A stretch of DNA of 64,000 bases from Cristatella mucedo (taxonomy: Eukaryota; Bryozoa; Phylactolaemata; Cristatellidae), in assembly GCA_009760855.2 (NCBI GenBank), contig WPIO01000018.1, positions 406,001-470,000 on the forward strand, given 5' to 3'. The position numbers were made by a program, and so were the translations under genes. This document shows, piece after piece, positions 13,201 through 24,800 of this stretch. The stretch's first letter is position 1; every line of letters begins with the position of its first letter. Under the pieces are notes generated by a model, which saw nothing but the letters and a program-made list of their open reading frames with translations, searched no databases and had not been told where the DNA came from.

Positions 13201-16200
13201 AAATAGTTTTAAAACTGTGAAGCCAAAAGGTATTCACTTCAGGTTCATAAAACTTACAATAGCTTTTCATAAAATTCCACGCAAGTTTCGCAAATTTCCC
13301 CAAAAGTTGGCTTTTCTCCGTAGACATGTGTCCGGCCAAACAGGCGACGTAAACTACGCTTACAAAAACTCTGAGGCCAGCAGATTCTAAATGAATTCCT
13401 CTTTCTGACATAACATGCGTTAGCGAGCATCAAATTAGAGTCTGCACTTACCGTCCCCATCGGAGCCGCATGACTAATTATGGACGCTGAATCACTGCCG
13501 GTGGTCGGCTCGTAAGCGAGCGTCCACTTGGAAAGCCAGCCAGCTAGATGGTTGAGATGACTCGGAGCGTCTTCATCTCTTACGCCGCACAGGAAAGATA
13601 GCTTTCCGATTACGTACTAGAAACGTAAAAAATCGCACTCGCTCGTACGTGGAAGCGGCAGCTGTTTACCTCACGTGTGCACAGCTCAATTTCACTGACT
13701 AGGGCCAGATCATTAAAAGGAACGCAAGCTTCTAACGGGCGCCCACTCACTTGAGACCTCTCGGTAAGTCATGGCGTTTAGCTAAAAGGGAAGACCAGAA
13801 ATTGTAAAAGAGGCTGTCATGTAAAAATCTGCTCATAATATTAAAAGCCTATTCAGTCTGTATTGTGTGGGTAAGCTAGAATCGTCGCGGTATCTTTCAC
13901 AACCTGGTGGGCATTGGAGCCCCTATCAAGAATGAAGGTCAGCCACACGATCATGGATGGTACAACTTTTAGAAAAAAGACACACAATCTCGAACAGCTT
14001 CATGGAAAAAAGGCTCGATCGACCCTCTGCTAAAACTGTAATTTGCGTGTCAATGAGCAGCAAGTCTTTATAGTCAAATTCAAAAGCAATCAGATTAACG
14101 TAGCTTCGACGCTGCAATTATAATAATTAGCATTCGATGTATTGTAGCAAGTGACGAGTAAGGAAAGACCAGAACGCCTATTTTTTATTGGAAGTTCTGA
14201 GTGGTTGATCAAGTAATAATGACGATGAAGGCATTCCTTAATTGCATATACTGCAAGACTTATCAGTCCATTTTTTTCAGATTGAAAGCAAGTGGAAGTC
14301 GTAGGCAAAGTTTGAAGACGTCGGTCGGCATACTATGAGGACAGAAGATGTGTCCACCTACCTACTCCAGTCGCTCGTCCTTTACATTCTGCATGACTTC
14401 AGTAAACGATCTCTCATAACTACCTGCAGCCCCGTGTCGCTGAACTTCTTTACTTACGAGCCAATCGATTGCTGAATATTCCTGAACTCAAAATGCGCTC
14501 GTTAGATTCATCAGAAGTGCGGTTGCTGCGTCAGGTTCTTGAATAAGAGAGCTGATCTTTGACCTCTCCTGGGCCAGGCATTCGAATGAGCAACTGAACG
14601 GGCATGCTTCAGCATACCTAACCCACTTCCGAAACGAGCCGAGAGATAGCAGCCGCGAAGTATCCATTTTCGTAGACGACCAAACACATTCAGCTGCTGA
14701 GTCAAAATATTTCTTCCCTTGTCCACGGTTGCTCGCGACGAGTCAATTGTTCGCAGAGGTGCTGGTCATCGCTGCGTACGAGCTCGACTATTCAGCCACG
14801 TACTTGCCCGGAGTTTGTGGCTCCCAACGAACTAATTATTGGTGGCGGTGGGTTGTTGCGACTACTGCCAGCCGCCACGGTGGCGGCGCCGGATCTGACG
14901 AGGAAGAAGCCAGAAGCACCACCGCCCTGGCGGATGACTCCCTTACCGATACGCGATTGACGGTTGCTGTACCTGAGACTGCCGCCAGGCGACGCAGTCA
15001 TGCATTATTAGCCGCTACCGCGTACGACGGCGCCGGCGGTGGCACCGGCGGCGTCGTAGCAATGGCGACTAAACACGCTAGATGAAACTAGCGACGCAGA
15101 TAATTAAACTAAAGGACGCTATTTAACTAATCCGCTCGCGACGGACTCGCTCGTTTCCTGCTGCGGTCGCCTGCTGCTGTCCAGGAGCTACGCACCGACT
15201 CGCCCCGCGGCGGCCGAGGCGTTTTGACAGTGAAGCTAGTGCTCAAGATAGTAAGGAAAATCTTCGATTGTCTTTGTAATTGTCCCTCAAATTGGAGTCA
15301 TTTTTTAATTGCAAAGGAATGCGACTGTTGGGGAAAGTGTGGCCTCTTCACTTGTCAGGATGGCGATCGATGGAAGGCTAACACTGAATGAATGAATGGC
15401 CAAGGCCAAGCTTTCGAAATTTCACGACGTAAGTCAATCGGGACGCTTTCAAACGGTGACCGGCGACGTCGGCACATATAAAGACGACTTGTACTCCATA
15501 ATATATCTGCGTAGTAGGCCTACCGTCTTCTACCATTCAGAAGCAGGCTGCTTTGCAGCAAGACATGGACGAATTGCGAGACCCAGGTTGAACTTGAGAA
15601 GTCGTTTGAGGTTTTAATGAGCATACGAACTGACGGTGCGATCTCCAACAGATTCGAGGGTGGTTAACTTCTGCAATTACTTCGGCGGTCAGAAGAGCAG
15701 TCGTAGATTTGATTAAGTAGTAGTTAACTGACTCGACTTGGTAGTTTCGACCAGGTGGCTAGTGCACCGGAAGTTTCGTGTGGGCTCAGTTGGCTATCGA
15801 GCAGACTTAGCCTAGCAGCTCGTAAAAAAATCCAGCGGCCGTAAAGTGGTCAACCAGAATGTCGGGTCTAGTGCACGAGGCGGTAATCTTCTTTATACTG
15901 GTCATTCAGACCCATATCAATTGCAGGATACATTTGCAGCTGGCCGTGAGTCGCAGCTAGCCTTCGATGCGTTTGCAGCCACTTCAAGTTAAGCCCGAAA
16001 GCCGAAAGGGAAATTGAGCCCGGAAGAGATTAGAGGACCTGAGAATTCGCTCAGCAATACACTCGTGCAGCATGCCCTGCCGCACGAGACGGTTTAACTT
16101 TTGGCTAATGCTGCTGTCCCATCCAGGTAAAACAAATACTAGTTATTTAACGGCCTCTTTTGCATAGAGCCTTTATTACCGCCGCTTGCAGCGGCAATAT

Positions 16201-19200
16201 AGGATCGCCCCACCACAGGATTCGAACCAACGATCGATCGATCGATCGATCGAACGATCAAACGTGACCACGTGGTTGTGAAAAAACCGCCTTACCTGGT
16301 GAGCCATCGCGGCTCACCAGGCCTGGCGGGCAACTTGTTGTCTCTAATGTCAATGGTTTTTCAGTCATTAAGCACAAGGCCACGTGCCACTTTAAGAGCA
16401 GCTTACTAATTCGGTCATAAAAGCAAGCACTGAGCAAGGCTACATTAATAGCTGTCCGAATAGCCACCTAGTATGGCATCATTTATACATAGTGCCAGGC
16501 CAGTTTCTGCTATGGATACAATGCCCATAAAGTCTGCTTATATTTACGTTTAAAAGATGCATTTTAGAGATTGCTTTTAAAGCGGTTGTCGGTGTAGTTT
16601 TTAGGGATCGCAAATTTGTGGGATTACACTGCAGGGTCCAGTGGTTAGATTTTTGGGAGGTTTTAGTTTTGAATTTATTGTTCCTGTTAAAGGGCTTAGT
16701 GTGTAGTGTCTAGCTTTTAGAGCCAAAGTCTGAACAGACAAGACGTCCAAAAAACCAAGGCTCTCATTTCAATGGGTTTGACGTAAATATGGACAGATAT
16801 GGCAGCTGCTAAATATGGCAGCCGCTAGCGACCATGTTTAGAAGCCTTCTATACGCACCATGCACACATAGCAGAAACTGAACTGGCTCTGTGTGAAAGC
16901 GACGCCGCGCTAGCTGGAATGACAGCTGAACAGATCTGTGCCCTCTAAATCGATACATCCTTGCTACCGAATCGGCGATCGGCTCTCGCCTGCCTGCAGC
17001 GGCTCAGGCTAAATTGCGGCCGGCAGGATGGGGCAGGCAGAGGCTGCAGGGCCGCTCGACGACCTCGTCCAAAGACTAATAGGGCGCTTACTCACTCGCT
17101 TGAGAAATCTCGGCACGGGACGTGTCACGCCTCCTTTGTGTGCCACGGCAGTAGAGACAGCTGCCATGACCATGCTCAGAAACAGTAGAACCATGTCAGC
17201 AATATAAAAAAGCACTGCAAGCAAAGAGAGCTGCGAATTACTTAATTGGCGGCGATAAGGCGATCGAATCGAGCAGCCACCCGCCACTGCGGGCAGACAA
17301 TTCAGCGGCGGGTAATTTTAAGGCTGCCTGGATTGCCCGCACCAGCCAGAAGAGACACGCGTTTCTATCTGCACTCGCCCTGTTGCTGCTGCTGTCGCGT
17401 TCAGCACTGCAAGTGGACGCCGCGCGACGTGCAGGCCTTGCGCACTCACCAGCTCTGGGGATGTAGTTTCCGGGGAAAGCGGGAAACAATTGACCGACCA
17501 GGCTCAGCATGAACGTCACCGAAAGCAGCAGCACTGCAGCTGCAAGATAAGGCATCCAGTGTTGAGCAGCTGGAGCTCGAGACTGAAGATGCTTCGAGCA
17601 TGCGCAAACACTGTACAGCAGCACGGTAGCTACGAGGCAGCGTTCACTACACTGCACAGTAGCAGGGTTGCCTTGTAATAGCATGGCAACTATGCACAAC
17701 ACGGTTCACTAGACTGGGAACAGCTGTCAGTTTTTTATCCTTGGAACAGGGAGTGTGCTTTTCGATTCATCCGTGAATAAAGTAAATTTAAAATATTTAT
17801 TTTTCCGTGAAAACTTTTCTTCTAGGCTCGCTGCACGGAGCCTGTTGAAGAACGAACTGTTTAGTGGCTGACACCACTACTCGCCGACCTGCACCGGCTA
17901 CCAGTCAAGCGACGGATCGACTTCAAGGTTTTGTCGCTCTCTTTTAGGTCACTTCATTTTTTGGCTCCAGCCTATCTCTCAGATCTACTCCCCAACCAGG
18001 CCAAGCAACGTACCAACCACTTTTCGGAATCAAACTGTTTACTTGATCGGTAAACCTAGGCTCGAGCATGTCATAGATCATGTCATGTCAGGTTAGAGTC
18101 AGCGACGGATTTACTAACTCTATAGCATCAGATAGTGCTCTATATAGTAAACTGCTCTTTTTTTTACAGAGGACACAACCTACAAGAACATGCATGAAGC
18201 ATAACAGAAGAGAAAATCGCCATAAACCAAATAAGACTAATTAAAAATGTAAGCATTCAGGAGACTTTTGCCGATAAGGCAATTCGTTGACAGTACCAGT
18301 TTTCATGGTCAAAGAAGTAAAATGTCCAGTCGTCTGGTTGAGCTAAAGATTGTAGCTCAATTATTTCGGGCTAGCACACAGACCAAGCCAGTTGTGACCC
18401 AGCGTTGGTGGATTTATGCAGCCAGAGGGGTGCTGAAAGCCAGAAGACGAGCTCATTGCAAAGACGCTCAATCAGACAGCCGAACTGCAACTGAGATCTT
18501 CCTAAGCTTTCAGTTTTCTAGAGTTGGGCCAGCCTATACTACAGTGCCCTCACCGAGGCAGCAATTCATCTAAGCAGAACTGTTCGTGGGCCCTTTCTCT
18601 CTATCTCTCTCTCTCTCTCTCTCTCTAATAATAATAATGATAATAATATTACACTTGATAAAGCGCCCTCGGAGTACTCAATCTCTTTCTCCATGCTTTA
18701 GATTTGCTGCAAAGGAAACACTATCGAATGGTGAATGTTATCACGCTTAATAAATAACGAAAATAACATGGTTAGGGGTTATATGCACAGCGTCAGCATG
18801 TAAGTATGGTTAGAGGCAGCATGCAACAGTGTTAGCACGCATAAGCATGTAAAGAGCGAATCATAGGGACCCACTAAATGCTGTCGTAAATAGTAGCGTT
18901 TTTAATTTCTTTTTAAACGGGGTCAAGCCAAAGAATATGGTGACAAAAATCGGGAGTGATTATACAACTTTGGGAGCATACGAACTAAATGCACGGTCTC
19001 CAAAGGATTTGAGGTTTGTACGACGTATAAGTAAAGAGTTAGATTTCAAAAAGCGGATGGTACGATGCTTGGCCTGGTAGGGATGTAGATCTGATAGGTA
19101 GGCTGGAGCCAAAATATGAAGGGACCAAAGAGTGAGTGACTAAACCTTGAAGTTGCTTGACTGGTAGCCAGTGCAGGTCGGTCGGAAGTGGGGGAATGTG

Positions 19201-21800
19201 CCAAATGCGATGCTCACGGCAGACCAGCCTAGCTGCAGAAGTCTGCACTAGTTGTAAGCACCTGATTGCACAGGCCGGTTGACCAGCAAGCAGTGAGTTA
19301 CGGAAGTCAACACGGGATGTCACAGATCCATGGATCAACTTAGATGTGGTATCCCTGTCTAAACATGCCTGATTTTTAGTAACGTTGCGTAGCTCAAAGT
19401 AGGTTGACTTGATTGTGGAGCTAATGTGGTCGTCTAACAAAAGGTCACTTTGGAACCTGACATTTAGATTTCACGCAGATTTTAGATTTTGGAACCTGAC
19501 ATTTAGATTTCACGCATCGGCACTGCCAGCAGATCTCCTTTTGAAACAGGAGATTTGCTGGCAGTGCCGATTTTGAGCGTTAGCCGTGCCAATTTCTGAA
19601 TCTCACTTGGTTAACCCATAATAGTAAGATAGTTTAATAATCATTCAATTTACGAAAATGTGCTGCCATCTATGTGCGAATGTCATCAACACATACAGAA
19701 AGCGAATTGAGAGAACTATAGGTGCTCGAGGGCTGGATATGATCAAAGCATAGGTACAACTGAGTATCATCCACAGAGAAGTGAAAGCCTAGATTGTGCT
19801 TGGCAGTAGGCAAGAGGGCGAGTATAAACCACATAAAGAACCGGACCTGGCATTTACCAGTGAGGTACCTCATATTTCAGAGGTACCTTAGATGATCTTC
19901 GTCCATTCACGTCAACACACCGGAGTCTCCCACTGAGATAGGACCTGAACCATGGCAGAGCAGTGCCAGTGGTGCCCGGGCGAGATGAGAGGCACTCAAA
20001 AAGAACTTGGTGATAGATAGTATCAAAAGCTGCCTAAAGATCGAGCAAATCTCTCTGTCTCTCACTTTCTCGTTATCTCTTCAGAGCCTTCTGAAGCCGT
20101 CAATAACATTAGGGTATACTATTTGGGAAAGCATCACATACTGTATCGCTAAGAAACCTCGCGAGCACGAAGCAAGTTTAAATGCCAACACGTCAGCCAG
20201 CTTACCCAACGTCATCTTCTCGTGGCTTCCGGGAGGTAGCAAGTGAATCATAGGCACTAGGAACATGATAATGGCCGCAGGCGAGACGTACAAAATGTAG
20301 TAGTAGCTGGCCTTTCGTGTAAGGCCCAATGTGATATGCGTTGCTGGCCAAAACAATCCGTGGGCTTCAAAGGATTTGACGCTAGCGGACACGCTCGTTA
20401 TCCAATCCTGGTGGTGCACATCTACCGTCGCTTTTTGATCGTGATGCTTTAAGGTAGGCGCGTCTAACTCGACCTGAAAATTCACGCACTGCAGTAATAA
20501 ACTGCCCCTAGCTATCCGTAAGCCCTATACGATGACGGCTCTGTCTCTCCATTACCTGTGCTGCCTTTACCTCGACTTCCGGATTCGTCATCCGGTACGA
20601 AAGTGAGCTGAGCGTAGCCACATAGATTAGACAAGCGTGGAGATGGTAATGCGGCGTGGTTGCAAGGCGTAAAGTGTATGCATTCCACAAAAGTTAGAAA
20701 AACCTGTGGCCTTAACCAATGAGAGACAGTCAAGGCCATCGCGAGTATGTGCTTGCATGTCTAGGGGAGCAGTTTCCTGCATCGTTCACACTGACGAACT
20801 TAAGCCGCGTGTTCAACCATTGGCTTGCCGAGTAAACAATCCTACCTCATTCCGAGAGGTGAAATTATACACAATGTAAATGGCTCGTGACCATCTAGGG
20901 AGCTAATAAACTGCGAAGCATCTCAGGGTTCGATTTTGGGCCCCTTCTTATACTATCTATAATTTCTCTCTGGCCATTGTCACTGCCGAACGCAATCCAG
21001 ACTTTCGATTCTACGACTCCTGCGACGCATAATTCTTTGTATCCTTCACACCGCCCAATGGCCATTCTTCTGGCGTCGTATTTCCTTGATGCCCTTTCAT
21101 CCTGCTTCGATGACATTCGAATTAGGACGGCTACTGACTTCCTGAAGCTTTTTGACAGTAAGACCAGCCTAATGGCTGTGGGCAAACTTTCCTAAGCAAC
21201 CAGTCGCTCCATGTACACTTTTCATCCATCCACTATTATCAAGTCGGCCTCCACTGACTGCTAAGAAGCGTCACCAAAATGATGGCTTTTACTAGGATAC
21301 GACAGCCAAACTACTTCCCGCAATTGCGACATCTCTTTGAGACCACTGCGACTCAAGCTACTCGAGTTTCCCGGCCGGTACCCTTAATCGCCAGCAGCTG
21401 TTGCAAAACTCAGCAGTTCGAAAGGTCAATTACGTCAGAGATGAGGCTCCCACAGCACACGAGTTGTGTCTCAGCTGTCCCACTTCATATCGAGCGTCGA
21501 ATCGATTAAAAGAAAATATTCGGGCATACACTTAATTTAATTTGCTTATACTAGACTTACACCGATCCGATTTCCTCGTTGATTTCTTGCTTTCGAGCCA
21601 CCGGCAATGCTTAATCGTTTAGTTAAGAAACCCATGCAAATGTTTCGCTTGCATTAGAATGCAGTGAAATAGGATACCTTGTCGTGCATGCGAGAATAAG
21701 GAAAGTGAGATTAAGGTAGAACAAAGGGGTGAACGTGAAGAGCGACAGAGAGTATTTGTAGGCAAAGGTAGGAAAACCTATCCATACACATACACACAAA

Positions 21801-21838
<38 letters not shown>

Positions 21839-24800
21839 GACACAGGCACATGGAAAAAAAAACTATATATATATATATATATATACGTACAGACTAAAAA
21901 ATAAAAATATAATTCATTCGTATTCAACCATAAGCGAACTTAATCTCTGTTAAGGCGCTTCACATATGCCTCCGGGCTCGAGCCCACGACCTCAGCCAGA
22001 CCTTGGTCGAGGCGAGCACCTTAACCGCTGGACCAAACCAGCTCGATATCATTACGGAGATTTTAAGGAGAGATGAAGATGGATAGACCAATGTAAACTG
22101 GCTATATTTTTGCATGGCTTACCTTCGTTGAATCAATTGTAAAACCTCCTAGAGAAATAGTGCAGTACTGCTCATCAAATGGAAAATGTGTCATATCGAA
22201 CAGGCAGGGAACATGAAACTCCCACAAGGCTTCGTAGGTGACGGTGCCGTTGCTGTCGATTCTGACCTTGACGCCTTGATCTGGGTCTCTCCTGCTGCTG
22301 CAGAAATTGGATAGCAAAGCAGCTCTCTCAGTTATATTTTCGACTGAGGAAGTCTTCCGCGCAAGAAAAGAATGCCCATCGACACGCACGTGCGCTCGAC
22401 ATATTCCGAGTGTCGATCAAGTATTTCACCCGTAAGTTCATTGTGCATAGTCGCAGGAATAAAAGGAAAAAGCCGAAAGACTCTGCTGACTCGCATACTG
22501 CAGTACTTGCTCTAGCCTAGGCCAGCATTGCAATGCCGCGAGTAACCCAAAGATATAAAAGGGTTGAGGCGATTGCGGGCACTTGAGCTGATCTTGAGCA
22601 AAAATGCGCTAACCATATCTACGACTATAGCTATGTCAGGTGCATCCGGTGCAGACTTTTCATCTCAATTTTGGTAGCAAAGCCTGGACGACGTTTCTTC
22701 TAGGGCGTGAGGGCACTCATTTCCGTAGTTTTAAGTCACGAATGGAGAAAAGAAGCCAAAAGGCAAAAGTAAAAGTTGTGGTCGCTTGGCGACGCCAAGT
22801 CAAGCTAACCAGTCTGTCTATTGGCCTGTGCAAATAGACAGACTGGTTAGCAACTGCATCTTTCAGCTTGATCTAACAGCTTTAGCCCAGCTCAATTACC
22901 CCCAAATTCTCCTCTCCCCGCCGGATATTTGTATGCAACAGTAACAACATGTGGGATCACGTGATACCAACAGGTATTAATCCCAGAGGTTCCGCCAGGC
23001 GATTCCTTAGCTGAAGGATTTTCAATGGATGGCTCACGCTTAATCAACAAATGCGGAGTTAAGTTCTTACACTGACCTACAACGCCCGCCACAGCTAAGC
23101 GTATTCACACCTAGTTGAAGTGCTGCACCAGTTTCTGCCACTTCGCGTCCTCAGGCCCTCCAAGGACCATAGACTACCTATCTGTTTGCATGCTGAAATA
23201 CAAAAAGCTTTCTCTCTGCGGGTCCTTAACAATGGGACACACTTTCGAAAATCATTTGCAATGAAAATTATTTTCCTTCTGACTATGGGACACCATTTCC
23301 CGCCGTTCTGAGCAGCTACCTACTCTAGCTTCGATCTACGCTAGCTTCGATCCCTATCCCTTTCTCTATCGATAACCGTTTAGATATCCATTGGCGATGA
23401 TAGACCATCTCCTCAACCGCTCCAAGATTAGCTTCTTACCTGATGATCCTTGTGATGATCTAGCCGATCTCTTCTCTCAATTATTTGTGCAGAAGATAGA
23501 CAAGATCAGGGAGTCCATCCGTGCGATGACAACATCCTCCCTAGAAAGCTGTTCCCGATTCCTGGCTGCACCACAATGTCTACATTTAAGCCGGTCAGTA
23601 GTGATATCGTCCTGAAGTTCATATCCCAATCAAAGAAGACAAGCCCTCTGGACCACATTATCACTGTCCTACTCCTACCTTGCTCTGCTGCTGCCATGCA
23701 TACCTAACATCATTAGCCGAGCTGGTATGGTCTAGCGGTTAAGGTGCTCGCCCCGACCAAGGTCTGACTGAGGTCGTGGGCTCGAGCCACGAGGCACATG
23801 TGAAGCGCCTGAATAGAGATTAAGTTCTCTTGGAGCGCTATATAAAGGAATTATATATTAATACGTCATTAGCCTCAGGTTATGTCCTGCAGCTTCCAAA
23901 AAAGCTGTAGTCACGCCACTTCTCAAGAGAGCTACACTAGACCAAGAGAACGTGAGCAACTATAGCCCAGTCTCCCTTCTACCATTCCTATCAAGACACT
24001 GGAACTGGTCGTGGAGGACCAGCTGAGCTGATGCATTGAAACTTCAAACCTTGCTAGTAAGCTCCAGTCTGGATTTAGAGCTAATCACTCCACAGATTCA
24101 GCATCGCTTCGAGTGTACAACGACCTCCTTAGGAATGCAGACATAGGTGGTGTCTCAGGTTGTTTTGCTCGATCTTTCGGCAGCTTTTGATACTATCGAT
24201 CATAAAGTTCTTCTAGAGCACCTCTCATCTCGCCTGGGCTTCACTGGCACTGCTCTGCAATGGTTCAGGTCCTATCGAAGTGGGAGACTCCAGAGTATTG
24301 ATGCGAATGTGTCTCCGTCTGTTACTCAACAAAGTCATAAAGACCATGTGGGTGTTACGCAGGAGAGTTTTGTATAGCCCACTCACAGCCTAAGCGGCTT
24401 TCGGTACGCATTCGGTAGCCAACAAACTTCGTCTCACGCAACAAAGAAAAATTGGGAAGCATAGCACAGTCAGGAGAGCAGTTGAGGTAGTGAGTAGCAT
24501 GAAAGTAGCAGCTCAGGACCGCTGAAAAGGATGTGCCATAGTCGGCAGTAGGAGAGTAGTTATCGTTGCGTAAGAATTGTGGAAGCGAGCTCCACAGTCT
24601 AGGACCTGCAGAGCTAAAGCTTCTGTCACCAACTGTCTTTAAGCTGAGGAATGGGACAGCTAATTTATTGTCCACACAGGACCTAAGGGCTCGAACAGGC
24701 TGAAACTGCTGCAGCAGCTCAGCTAGGTATAAAGGAGCCAAGCCATGGTGGGACTTGTGGGTCAGCGTAAGAACTATTCTCTGTATCCTATGCTCAACCG

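Noticed and set aside
14729-15085. 118-codon plus-strand ORF in GC-rich DNA
   Set aside because: Low-complexity and antisense to a better-supported channel exon candidate; no domain.
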